Assembly (NCBI GenBank): GCA_965243345.1
Contig: CBDEUR010000003.1
Location: forward strand, 2,046,001 to 2,110,000
Reading direction: 5' to 3'
Length of the DNA: 64,000 nucleotides
Source: Bin52 sp965243345
GTDB lineage: Bacteria > Pseudomonadota > Alphaproteobacteria > Thalassobaculales > Thalassobaculaceae
The translations under genes and the position numbers were made by a program. Shown in pieces: positions 45,251-53,323 of this stretch (the stretch's first letter is position 1; each line of letters starts with the position of its first letter). The notes under the pieces were generated by a model, which did not search any database, had not been told where the DNA came from, and was given only the letters and a program-made list of their open reading frames with translations.

Positions 45251-45991
45251 ATGATCGATGGTGCGCGGCTTCGGCTGCTCGACTTCTTCGTGACCCATCC
45301 GAACCCGTGCCCGTACCTGCCGGACCGGCTGGAACAGCGGGTGGTCACCAACATGACGAATCCGCTCGCCGCCGCCAGTCATGACACCCTGGCCCGGGCC
45401 GGGTTCCGGCGCGTGCAACAGTTCGCGTACCGACCGGCCTGCCCGCAGTGCACCGCCTGCGTGCCGATCCGGGTCGACGTGAACCGGTTCACGCTGACCC
45501 GTTCCTTCCGGCGGATCCTGAACCGCAACCGGGACCTGGTGATGGACTGGCGGGACCCCGTGGCCACCACCGAACAGTATCGACTGTTCAGCAGCTACCA
45601 GCGCTGCCGGCACGAGGGTGGCGGCATGCAGGACATGGGATTTGCCGACTATGCCGACATGGTGTGCGAGACCCCGATCGAGACCCGGGTCGCCGAGTTC
45701 CGCCTCGCGGGCTCCGGACAGCTTCTCGGCGTCGGCCTGGTCGATTTCCAGAGTGATGGCCTGTCTGCCGTCTACAGTTTCTTTGGCGCCACCCGCCCCG
45801 ACCGCAGTCTCGGCACCCACATCATCCTGTCCCTGATCGCCGGCGCCCGTGCGCTCGGGCTGCCCTATGTCTACCTGGGGTACTGGATCAGCTCGTCGGA
45901 AAAGATGGCCTACAAGTCCCGTTTCCGGCCGGTCGAGATCCTGACCGCGGCCGGCTGGAAGACGGCATGCATGGAGGACGCGGCGGACTGA
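45251..45991 (+). CDS. bpt: Aspartate/glutamate leucyltransferase
   Basis: A 246-residue aminoacyl-tRNA-protein transferase that adds Leu to N-terminal Asp/Glu and targets proteins to ClpS/ClpAP. The N-terminal ATE domain has the Cys cluster FAYRPACPQCTACVPIRVDV. The C-terminal domain has EFRLAGSGQLLGVGLVDF, LSAVYSFFG and YVYLGYWISSSEKMAYKSRFRPVE. It starts at ATG 45251 and is of normal length. Convergent with the TauD-type gene, 15 bases between stops. Confidence 0.95.
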   Translation: MIDGARLRLLDFFVTHPNPCPYLPDRLEQRVVTNMTNPLAAASHDTLARAGFRRVQQFAYRPACPQCTACVPIRVDVNRFTLTRSFRRILNRNRDLVMDWRDPVATTEQYRLFSSYQRCRHEGGGMQDMGFADYADMVCETPIETRVAEFRLAGSGQLLGVGLVDFQSDGLSAVYSFFGATRPDRSLGTHIILSLIAGARALGLPYVYLGYWISSSEKMAYKSRFRPVEILTAAGWKTACMEDAAD

Positions 45992-46006
45992 ACCGCGCCC
46001 GTTCCC

Positions 46007-46900
46007 TCAGGCCGCGAGCACGGGCCCGTCACCGACGATGGTGGTGCGGTGCATCACCCGGCGTTCGCCGGGATCGTGCGGCGTGACCCTGTGCATGGTG
46101 CAGCGGTTGTCCCACATGACGATGTCGTCGGTTTCCCACCGGTGGCAGTAGACGAACCGTTCCTGGGACGCGAACTCGGCGAGTTCGCCGATGAACTCGA
46201 TGGCTTCCTCGTCCTCCATGCCCTCGATCCGGTCGTTGTAGATCGGGCTGATGTAGAGCGACGTGCGCCCGGTGACCGGGTGCCGGCGTTCCATCGGCTG
46301 CCAGACCGGCGGCATGGCCGCCCGCTCGGCCTCGGTCGGCTTCCGGGCACCGGTGATCCGGCTGAGCATCTCGAAATCGTGCCGGGCCCGGCGACCGCGG
46401 ATGCGGTCCTTCCACGCCTCCGGCAGCGCGTCCCAGACCGCGTACATGTTGGAAAAACAGGTCTGCCCCCCGGTCCGGCTGACCTCGATACCGTGCAGGA
46501 GCGACCCCATGGCGGGAACCGGCCGGTAGCTCGAGTCGGTGTGCCAGGTGCGCGCACTGGACAGCTGCTGCATGGTCGGGTGCTCGCGCGGCATGATGGT
46601 GCCGGCCTCGTCGGTGTTGGAGACGCGGAAGATCTCGCGCACCGCGGTCGACTTGAGAATGTCCTGGTGGAACACCTCGGGCTCGCCGAAACTCCGGGTC
46701 ACCTCGACGTGCCGGGCGTCGGTCACCGGCTGGTCCGGAAACACCAGGACCAGGTGGTCCATCCAGGCCGCGTGGATCGCCGCTGCGGCCTCATCGTCGA
46801 TCGGACCATTGAAGTCGACACCGCGGAATTCCGCGCCGATGGCCGGATGCAGACTGCGAACCCGGAAGCGGGTTGCCCCCGTACCTGGCGTGGTGTTCAT
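46007..46900 (-). CDS. TauD/TfdA-family Fe(II)/2-oxoglutarate dioxygenase
   Basis: A 297-residue dioxygenase. The iron-binding H-x-D is in WHTDSSYRPVPAMGSLLHG, the distal His in TMHRVTPHD and the 2-oxoglutarate-binding Arg in GERRVMHRTTIVG. The N-terminal region GAEFRGVDFNGPIDDEAAAAIHAAWMDHLVLVFPDQ is typical. The substrate could be taurine, an aryloxyacetate or another sulfonate or ether. GGGGAGG precedes ATG 46900. It is isolated; no transporter is next to it. Confidence 0.92.
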   Translation of the reverse strand: MNTTPGTGATRFRVRSLHPAIGAEFRGVDFNGPIDDEAAAAIHAAWMDHLVLVFPDQPVTDARHVEVTRSFGEPEVFHQDILKSTAVREIFRVSNTDEAGTIMPREHPTMQQLSSARTWHTDSSYRPVPAMGSLLHGIEVSRTGGQTCFSNMYAVWDALPEAWKDRIRGRRARHDFEMLSRITGARKPTEAERAAMPPVWQPMERRHPVTGRTSLYISPIYNDRIEGMEDEEAIEFIGELAEFASQERFVYCHRWETDDIVMWDNRCTMHRVTPHDPGERRVMHRTTIVGDGPVLAA

Positions 46901-47235
46901 GGACTGGCCTCCCCTGTCACACGGCACTGCCACCGATCTTACCACATCAGCCGGCGCCCCGGTCGAGCGTGAGGCCAGGGTGGTTCCGGCCGGGCGCGCC
47001 GGTGCAGGAGCGGCACGCCAGGAGGGCCGCCGGCGGGCCCTGGCGCCGCCCGGTGTCGGGGCCTTGATGCGGTGCGCCGGGTTCCGCACTCACTGAAGCG
47101 CGATACGTGACGTGACGTGATCGCGTGGCGTTCCATCACGGCCGCGGCGGCGCTGCGCTTCAGGAGCCTGCCCGGCTGACGGGTAATGGCGGTCAGGCCC
47201 CCGTCGCCGCACGTGCGCCGCGGCGCGCGCGGCTG
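46901..47235. other. Intergenic region with a hairpin-flanked pentamer repeat
   Basis: Left part is the dioxygenase leader. At 47099-47125, CGCGAT and ATCGCG flank three copies of ACGTG, giving a 6-bp stem with a 15-base loop. No gene is supported in this interval. Confidence 0.5.
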
Positions 47236-47607
47236 TCACTCCGTGGCCAGGGCCAGAGGAACGAGCTTCGACTGTCCGATTACCCGGTCGCGGGTCAGCA
47301 GGGGAACGTTATGCACGGCGCTGGTCGCCGCAATGATCTCGACGGCCGGGTCGGCGCGGAAATCGAGGCGGGCCGAGGCCCTCGCGACGGCGATGTCGAT
47401 GGGCCAGACGTGCAATCCGGCGAGTGCGCGCGCGACCTCGTGGTCGTCGAAGTCCATCTCCAGCCGCCCGAGTTGGACCAGCTTTGCAAGCTCCCACAGC
47501 ACGATGGCCGAAATCGACCAGCCGTTCCGCTCCAGCAGGGCGCTCTCGCCACGCCGAAGCCCGCCGGAGAGCGCGAACACGAGGATATGGGTGTCAAGAT
47601 TCAACAC
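47236..47607 (-). CDS. PIN-domain VapC-like toxin with a substituted acidic residue
   Basis: A 123-residue PIN ribonuclease. Asp5 (LDTH), Glu39 (WELAK) and Asp107 (TRDR) are in place. The third acidic residue, normally the Asp two before (L/I)IAAT, is Val89 here, followed by Glu90 (ADPAVEIIAAT). Activity may be reduced, or Glu90 may substitute. The start overlaps the antitoxin gene by 14 bases. It would act on tRNA or rRNA when freed from antitoxin. Confidence 0.85.
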   Translation of the reverse strand: MLNLDTHILVFALSGGLRRGESALLERNGWSISAIVLWELAKLVQLGRLEMDFDDHEVARALAGLHVWPIDIAVARASARLDFRADPAVEIIAATSAVHNVPLLTRDRVIGQSKLVPLALATE

Positions 47608-47818
47608 CGGCTTCCCATTCGAGTCCCGTGGTCAGGATATCGCCCCGGACCTTCACCTTGTGACCGAGGCTGCCGATGAGTTCGGCATGCCGCCGCTCGA
47701 AGGGAAGCAGGCGCGCGACCGGCCTTCCGTGCTTGGTGATGACCAGGCCGTCATCGCCGAGGCCGTCCAGCAGGGCCAGGCATTGTTCCTTGAATTTCGC
47801 CGCGCCGATGGTCTTCAT
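47594..47818 (-). CDS. Phd/YefM-family antitoxin
   Basis: A 74-residue antitoxin. MKTIGAAKFKEQCLALLDGL and GLVITKHGRPVARLLPFE are the typical Phd/YefM DNA-binding half; the C-terminal tail wraps the toxin. GGGGAGG precedes ATG 47818. It is transcribed ahead of the VapC-like toxin and overlaps it by 14 bases. The inverted repeat at 47836-47864 is a probable binding site. Confidence 0.85.
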   Translation of the reverse strand: MKTIGAAKFKEQCLALLDGLGDDGLVITKHGRPVARLLPFERRHAELIGSLGHKVKVRGDILTTGLEWEAGVES

Positions 47819-47835
47819 CGTTCGCCTCCCCGGTA

Positions 47836-47864
47836 TTATGACCATACTTTGTGTCCAGTCATAA
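47836..47864. promoter_or_regulatory. Operator-like inverted repeat of the Phd/VapC module
   Basis: TTATGAC (47836-47842) and GTCATAA (47858-47864) form a perfect 7-bp inverted repeat separated by 15 bases, 18 bases upstream of the antitoxin ATG and overlapping the AT-rich promoter area. Phd-type antitoxins bind such repeats. The remainder of 47865-48094 shows nothing further. Confidence 0.6.
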
Positions 47865-48094
47865 AAAGTGTCCATTTTGAAACGTAATCCGGCCTGCAAA
47901 CGCCCTGCCTCGATTGCCATGGACGGAAACGCCGTACGGCGGGAGGGACAGCGGTCAGCGGGATGGATGACTGCCCGGAGCAGGACAGGACGGCGGGCAA
48001 GGCGTCCGGCGGAGCTGTGCGCGGGCGCTCGCCAGCCTCCGCCCGCCACCTGTTTGGCAGCGCGAGCCGTCATCGCCGGTGCCCGGACCAAGAC

Positions 48095-48502
48095 CTAATG
48101 CTTGTGCCCGCCGGGCTTCCGGGTTCCGCCGAAGTGGAGCTTCTTGACCAGCCGGTCGCGGTCGGGCCTGGTGAAGTCAAGCTTCAGCGCCCATTCCCCG
48201 GTCATGTCCAGCGTGATGCGGGCCCGGTACATCCCGGGCTTGTCCTGCGGTTCGGCGGTCACCGGGGGGATGGTGTGGGCGCCCGGCATCGACGGCATGT
48301 CAGCGCCGACCGTGAACTCGGCACCGGTGATCGGCGTACCGCTCTTCCTGCCGTTCAGCACAAACATGCAGTCGTATACCAGCGGCTGCTGCTCCACCGG
48401 CGCGCACTCGACCCGGGCCGCCTTGCGTTCACCGGCATTCGCGATTGCCGGCAGGTGCCCCGCCGCCACAACCACCAGTACTGCAAGAATTCGAGAGTTC
48501 AT
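48095..48502 (-). CDS. Secreted protein of unknown function (FixH/YtkA-like shape)
   Basis: A 135-residue protein with a signal peptide (MNSRILAVLVVVAAGHLPAIANA). The mature part has two Cys (VECAPVEQQPLVYDC), a GAEFTVGADMPSMPGAHT stretch and a closing beta-strand pair (GMYRARITLDMTGEWALKLDF), as in YtkA/FixH-like domains that occur with copper or cytochrome functions. It ends in a His-containing tail GGHKH. It follows the ABC genes in the same direction with 16 bases between, and may be cotranscribed, but a transport role is not evident. Confidence 0.7.
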   Translation of the reverse strand: MNSRILAVLVVVAAGHLPAIANAGERKAARVECAPVEQQPLVYDCMFVLNGRKSGTPITGAEFTVGADMPSMPGAHTIPPVTAEPQDKPGMYRARITLDMTGEWALKLDFTRPDRDRLVKKLHFGGTRKPGGHKH

Positions 48503-48518
48503 CGCGATTCTCCCTCCA

Positions 48519-49259
48519 TCAGGCCGAATTGAGCGGCGGCGCCGACGGGAGTCCCAGGTAGTCCGATACCAGCCGGTCATCGGACAACAGCTCCGCCGCC
48601 GGCCCGTGAAGCCTGATACGCCCGCTCTCGAGTACGTAGGCGCGATCGGCAAGCTCGAGGGCGCGCCGGATATTCTGTTCGACCAGGAGTATTGTCAGTC
48701 CCTTCCCGCGCAACCGACGGACCAGGTCGAACACACCCTCCGCCAGTTTCGGCGACAGGCCGAGCGACGGCTCGTCCAGCAGCAGCAGCCAGGGCGCGGC
48801 CTCGAGCCCGCGGGCCAGCGCCAGCATCTGCGCTTCGCCGCCGCTCAGGCTGGCCGCCGGCCGGTCAAGCTTGTCCGCAAGGGCGGGGAACAGCCGGCGC
48901 AGGCCTGGCCGGGTACGCCGTCGAAGCAGGAACCGGTCGCGATGATGGGCGGCAACGCGCAGATTTTCCTCCACGCTCAGGGTGCCGAGGATCATGCGTC
49001 CTTCCGGAACCTGGACAATGCCCCGGGCGACGACAGCGTGTGCGGGCAGCCCGGCGATCGACTCTCCTTCGAACAGGATCTCGCCGCCGTCGGCCGGCAC
49101 CATGCCGGAGACGGCGTTGAGGATCGATGTCTTGCCGGCCCCGTTCATGCCGATGATGGACACGATCTCCCCTTGCCGCACCTCGAGCGACACCCCGTCG
49201 ACCGCGCGCAGGCCGCCGTAGGAAACCGACAACCGGCGCACGTCAAGCAGCGAAGTCAT
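48519..49259 (-). CDS. livF: Branched-chain amino acid-type ABC ATPase (core 1)
   Basis: A 246-residue HAAT ATPase. Walker A GMNGAGKTS, signature SLSGGEAQMLALARGL, Walker B WLLLLDEPSLGLSP and VEQN are intact. VPEGRMILGTLSVEENL is typical of LivF. It overlaps livG of core 1 by 17 bases. Last ABC gene in the run. Confidence 0.93.
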   Translation of the reverse strand: MTSLLDVRRLSVSYGGLRAVDGVSLEVRQGEIVSIIGMNGAGKTSILNAVSGMVPADGGEILFEGESIAGLPAHAVVARGIVQVPEGRMILGTLSVEENLRVAAHHRDRFLLRRRTRPGLRRLFPALADKLDRPAASLSGGEAQMLALARGLEAAPWLLLLDEPSLGLSPKLAEGVFDLVRRLRGKGLTILLVEQNIRRALELADRAYVLESGRIRLHGPAAELLSDDRLVSDYLGLPSAPPLNSA

Positions 49260-50001
49260 CGCCCGTTCCCAGATAGACCTCCCGGACCGCCGGATCCGCC
49301 AGCACCTCGCCCGGAAGCCCGTCCGCGATCTTGCGGCCGAAGTCGAGGACGCACAGGCGGGTGCAGACGCCCGCGATCAGCGCCATCTTGTGCTCGATCA
49401 CCACGCAGGTGCGTCCGGGAGCGACGACCTCGCGGATGAGGCGGGCCATGTCCGCGGTCTCGGCCGGCGTCATCCCGCCGGCGGGCTCGTCGAGCAGTAC
49501 CAGGGGTGCGTCGACGGCAAGCGTGCGTGCGATCTCGAGACGCCGGCGGGCCGGAAGCGGCAGGTGCTTCGCGAGAACCTCCCGCTCGCCCAGGAGCCCG
49601 ACCTGCCCGAGGACGGTCTCGACATCGCGCACGCACGCGCCTGCGGCTGACGGCCGGTTGCGCAGCAGGCGAGCCTGGCCGCCCGCTTCCCGCCCGTACT
49701 GCGCGGCCTGCACGTTCTGGAAGACCGTCATGGTCGGAAACAGCCGAATGTTCTGAAACGTGCGCGCGACCCCGAGCCGCGCAATCCGGTGACCCTTCCA
49801 GCCGGTGATGTCCGTGCCCCGGAAGGAAATGCGTCCCGCGCTCGGCGCGTACACCCCGGTCACCGTGTTCAGCAGGGTGGTCTTGCCCGAGCCGTTGGGC
49901 CCGATGATGCCAAGCACCTCGCCGTCCGCGACGTCGAGGTCGACGCCGGCAAGCGCCGCCAGCGCGCCGAAGCGCTTCTCAATGCCTTCGAGCGCCAGCA
50001 T
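49243..50001 (-). CDS. livG: Branched-chain amino acid-type ABC ATPase (core 1)
   Basis: A 252-residue HAAT ATPase. Walker A GPNGSGKTT, the LivG-typical VARTFQNIRLFPTMTVFQNV and DEPAGGMTPAET are present. The signature Ser-Gly-Gly motif is unusual: the region before the Walker B Asp reads AKHLPLPARRRLEIARTLAVDAPLVLLDEP, so the canonical LSGG/L-YG-QRRLEIAR is altered to LPLPARRRLEIAR. ATP hydrolysis in this subunit may depend on its partner LivF. It overlaps livM by 23 bases. Confidence 0.9.
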   Translation of the reverse strand: MLALEGIEKRFGALAALAGVDLDVADGEVLGIIGPNGSGKTTLLNTVTGVYAPSAGRISFRGTDITGWKGHRIARLGVARTFQNIRLFPTMTVFQNVQAAQYGREAGGQARLLRNRPSAAGACVRDVETVLGQVGLLGEREVLAKHLPLPARRRLEIARTLAVDAPLVLLDEPAGGMTPAETADMARLIREVVAPGRTCVVIEHKMALIAGVCTRLCVLDFGRKIADGLPGEVLADPAVREVYLGTGDDFAA

Positions 50002-50896
50002 CGTTCCGGCGCGAGAACAGCGCCTTCAGCCGGTGCACCCGCTCCTCGTCGAGGATGCCCCGGGGCATGAGGATCAGCAGCACCGCCACCAGGCCACCGA
50101 ACACGATCATCCGGTAGCCCTGGATGAAGCGTACCGCCTCGAGGAAGCCGAGATCGATGGCCACGCCGATAAGGGGCCCGAACGCGGTACCCAGGCCGCC
50201 GATCAGACCGTAGGCGAGAGCGTGGACGCCCAGCATCGCGTTGAAGAACTGCGGTTCCACGTAGGTTGTGAAGTGGGCGTAGAGCGCGCCGCCGATACCG
50301 GCGATCGCACCGGCCATCCCGGCCGCCAGGATACGGTATCGCACCGTGTTCAGACCCTGCATCTCGGCCAGCAGGTCGTCGGAGCCGAGCATCCTGAACA
50401 CCGAGCCCAGGCGGGAACGCTCCATGAGCACCATGGCGATCAGCACCAGGGCCAGCAGCCCGTAGATGATGAACATGAACTCGGCCAGGCTGATGTCGCG
50501 CTCGAACATCCACCGGATGTCGTGGAACCCGTTGGCGCCGTCCGGGCCCACCATCTCGCCATCGACCTCGACCTGCACTTCCACGATCAGGAGCACGAGG
50601 CGCACCATCTCCGCGAACGCCAGTGTCGAGATCGAGAAGTACAGGCCGCTGAGCCGCAGTGTCAGGGCCCCCACGAGCACCGCCACGAACCCGGCGACAC
50701 ATGCGCCGATGAGGATCCCCACCCAGATCGGCAGCGCGAACATCGCGGTTGCGGCACCCGCCGCGTAGGCGCCCAGGCCGAAATAGGCCTGCTGGCCGAA
50801 GGAGATCTCGCCGGTAATCAGCAGCAGGTAGGCCGACAGCGCGATGAACGAGATCATCCCGATGTTCGACAGCACCGTGATGATGTAGCCGTCCAT
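49979..50896 (-). CDS. livM: Branched-chain amino acid-type ABC permease (core 1)
   Basis: A 305-residue permease with about eight to ten hydrophobic helices (LSAYLLLITGEISFGQQAYFGLGAYAAG at the start). GGLGTAFGPLIGVAIDLGFLE is the LivM cytoplasmic EAA-like loop. The C-terminal tail is basic and overlaps livG. Length is normal. Confidence 0.92.
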   Translation of the reverse strand: MDGYIITVLSNIGMISFIALSAYLLLITGEISFGQQAYFGLGAYAAGAATAMFALPIWVGILIGACVAGFVAVLVGALTLRLSGLYFSISTLAFAEMVRLVLLIVEVQVEVDGEMVGPDGANGFHDIRWMFERDISLAEFMFIIYGLLALVLIAMVLMERSRLGSVFRMLGSDDLLAEMQGLNTVRYRILAAGMAGAIAGIGGALYAHFTTYVEPQFFNAMLGVHALAYGLIGGLGTAFGPLIGVAIDLGFLEAVRFIQGYRMIVFGGLVAVLLILMPRGILDEERVHRLKALFSRRNDAGARRH

Positions 50897-50899
50897 GGC

Positions 50900-51799
50900 T
50901 CAGACCCGCCTGAAGGCGAGTTCCTCCCGGCCGAGAATGCGCCGGCCCAGCAGACCGCCCGGCCGCAGCACAAGTATCGCGAACAGCAGGACGTAGGCGC
51001 TCAGGTCCTTGTACTCGTTGCCCAGGTACCACTGGGCATGGGCTTCGACCACGCCGAGCACGAGACCGCCGAGGATCGCCCCCGGCAGGGATCCCATGCC
51101 GCCCAGCATCATCGCGATGAGGCCCTTGAAGGTGGCCCACAGACCGAAGAAGGGCGTAACCTGCTCGTCGGTGGCGAGAATGGCGTAGCCGGCGACCCCG
51201 CCGACCAGGGAGACCAGCGCGAAGGCGCACAGCATGACCCACCTGGTGTCGATGCCCATGTAGCCGGCCGCCTGCGGGCTTTCGCAGACCGCCCGCAGCG
51301 CCAGCCCATACCGGGTGCGGTGGAGCAGCAGGTGCAGGGCCGCGACCATGACCACGGCCAGCGCCAGCATCGTGATCTGCTCCGCGCGGAACAGGAAGGG
51401 ACCGAGTTCGAAGGAGCCGGCGACGAACAGGGAGGGGAAGGGATAGGTGCGCTCGGGCAGGAGGTGAATCGCGACCTCTTCCAGCTGCATCCAGATCACG
51501 AAGCTCGACACCATGGACGCGAGCACGGCATCGCGGCGCACGGCACGGAAGCACAGGCGCTCGACATAGATGCCGGCAAGAACGGTGCATGCCAGTATCG
51601 TCACCGCGACGACGAGCGCGTTGACCTGGTAGTGCACGTGCAGCCACGTGCCGGCATACGCGCCGAGCATGATCGTGGCGCCGTAGGCGAGGTTGAGCCG
51701 CCGCATCACGCCGAAGATGATCGTAAAGCCGATCGCCAGCAGCGCGTAGGACGAGCCGAACATGATGCCGTCGACGGTATTCTGGACGAAGTCGATCAC
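50900..51799 (-). CDS. livH: Branched-chain amino acid-type ABC permease (core 1)
   Basis: A 299-residue LivH-type permease starting at GTG 51799 after a GGGGGT site. GIMFGSSYALLAIGFTIIFGVMRRLNLAYGATIMLGAY is the family N-terminus, and GMGSLPGAILGGLVLGVVEA the EAA-like loop. It lies 22 bases after livF of core 2 in the same direction, so core 1 is the downstream half of one long operon. Confidence 0.92.
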   Translation of the reverse strand: MIDFVQNTVDGIMFGSSYALLAIGFTIIFGVMRRLNLAYGATIMLGAYAGTWLHVHYQVNALVVAVTILACTVLAGIYVERLCFRAVRRDAVLASMVSSFVIWMQLEEVAIHLLPERTYPFPSLFVAGSFELGPFLFRAEQITMLALAVVMVAALHLLLHRTRYGLALRAVCESPQAAGYMGIDTRWVMLCAFALVSLVGGVAGYAILATDEQVTPFFGLWATFKGLIAMMLGGMGSLPGAILGGLVLGVVEAHAQWYLGNEYKDLSAYVLLFAILVLRPGGLLGRRILGREELAFRRV

Positions 51800-51821
51800 G
51801 ACACCCCCAGCCCGAAGATGA

Positions 51822-52538
51822 CTACTCCTTCCGCGCCCCGAGGTAGGCCCGGTGGATGACCTCGTCTTCCTCGAGCTCTCCGGGCGAGCCCGAGAAGGTG
51901 ATCTCGCCACCTTCGATGAGATAGAACCTGTGGGCCACCGTCAACGCCATGTGGGCGTTCTGTTCGACAAGGAGAATGGTAACCCCTTCCGCGTTCAGCT
52001 CGCGGATGATGCGGAAAATCTCCTCGACGACGAGCGGGGCAAGGCCCACGGAAGGCTCGTCCATGAGCAGGATCCTGGGACGGGTCATGAGTCCCCTGGC
52101 GATGGCCAGCATCTGCTGCTCGCCGCCGGACAGCGTGCCGGCCAGCTGTCCCCTTCGTTCCTCCAGGCGTGGAAACCGCCGGTACATGTCCTCGATGTCG
52201 GCCGATACCTCCGCCGCGGGAGCCCGCCTGGCGTAGGCGCCGGCACGCAGGTTCTCCTCGACGTTCATGCGCGGAAACACCAGGCGGTTCTCCGGCACCA
52301 GCGCGACGCCCTTCGACACCACCCTGGCGGCCGGCAACCGGGTCAGGTCCTCGCCGTTCAGGACCACGGAGCCCGAGGTGGGAGACAGGATCCCCGCAAT
52401 GGTGAACATGGTCGTGGTCTTGCCCGCGCCGTTGGGGCCGAGCAGACAGGTGATCTCTCCCTCCACCGCGTCGAGGCTCACGCCTCGCAGCGCCTCGATG
52501 TTGCCGTAGGACGTGACGAGGTCGCGAATGCTGAGCAT
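51822..52538 (-). CDS. livF: Branched-chain amino acid-type ABC ATPase (core 2)
   Basis: A 238-residue HAAT ATPase with intact Walker A (GPNGAGKTT), signature TLSGGEQQMLAIARGLM, Walker B ILLMDEPSVGLAP and VEQN. VPENRLVFPRMNVEENLR is LivF-like. It starts 4 bases after the livG stop of core 2. It differs clearly from the core 1 LivF, so the two cores are not a recent tandem duplication. Confidence 0.93.
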   Translation of the reverse strand: MLSIRDLVTSYGNIEALRGVSLDAVEGEITCLLGPNGAGKTTTMFTIAGILSPTSGSVVLNGEDLTRLPAARVVSKGVALVPENRLVFPRMNVEENLRAGAYARRAPAAEVSADIEDMYRRFPRLEERRGQLAGTLSGGEQQMLAIARGLMTRPRILLMDEPSVGLAPLVVEEIFRIIRELNAEGVTILLVEQNAHMALTVAHRFYLIEGGEITFSGSPGELEEDEVIHRAYLGARKE

Positions 52539-52542
52539 CGGA

Positions 52543-53319
52543 TCAGGCGCTCCCGTCGGCCGGTTCGGCCTCTGCGGCCGATGTCCCGAGGTATGCCTCC
52601 TGCACCGCACGGTTGCGCTGTACCTCGCTCGGGGTGCCGAAAGCGATCATGTGTCCGAAGTTGAGCACCGCGATCCGCTCCGTCACACCCATGACCAGTT
52701 CCATCACGTGTTCGACCAGCAGCACGGTCACGCCCGAGTCGCGTACCCTGCGGATACGCCGGCTCAGGTCGTCGATCTCCTGGCTGTTCATGCCGGCCGC
52801 CGGCTCGTCGAGCAGCAGCAGCTTCGGGCGGGCCGCCGCGGCACGCGCGAACTCCAGGCGCCTCTGCTCTCCGAAGGCGAGATTGGCCGCAAGCTCGTCG
52901 CTCTTGTGCCCCAGGTCGGCGAGTTCGAGCAGTTCCGCGATCTCGTGGCGCGTTTGCCGCGTGGTGCCGAACCAGCGCGGCAGGAACCCCTGCCGGGCGA
53001 TGTCCCCGGGCGAGTTCTGCGCCACCCACAGGTTCTGCCACACCGTGAGGGTCGGAAACAGGCGGATGTTCTGGAAGGTACGGGCGATCCCGGCCCGCAG
53101 GCGCTGGTGCGGCGGCTTGCCGTTCATCAGCTCCCCGCGGAACAGGACGCTGCCGGCGGTCTGGGGATAGACGCCGCAGATCACGTTGATCGTGGTGCTC
53201 TTTCCCGACCCGTTGGGCCCGATCAGGCCGAAGATCTCGCCCTCGTCGATGGTCATGTCCAGCCCGTCGAGGGCTTTCACCCCGCCGAAGTGCTTCGACA
53301 GTCCGCGCAGCTCGAGCAC
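52543..53319 (-). CDS. livG: Branched-chain amino acid-type ABC ATPase (core 2)
   Basis: A 258-residue HAAT ATPase starting at GTG 53319. Walker A GPNGSGKST, IARTFQNIRLFPTLTVWQNL, LAFGEQRRLEFARAAAARPKLLLLDEPAAGMNSQE and VEHVMELVMG are LivG-like. Here the signature reads LAFGEQRR, a commonly seen LivG variant. It is followed closely by livF of the same core. Confidence 0.93.
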   Translation of the reverse strand: MLELRGLSKHFGGVKALDGLDMTIDEGEIFGLIGPNGSGKSTTINVICGVYPQTAGSVLFRGELMNGKPPHQRLRAGIARTFQNIRLFPTLTVWQNLWVAQNSPGDIARQGFLPRWFGTTRQTRHEIAELLELADLGHKSDELAANLAFGEQRRLEFARAAAARPKLLLLDEPAAGMNSQEIDDLSRRIRRVRDSGVTVLLVEHVMELVMGVTERIAVLNFGHMIAFGTPSEVQRNRAVQEAYLGTSAAEAEPADGSA

Positions 53320-53323
53320 CGGC

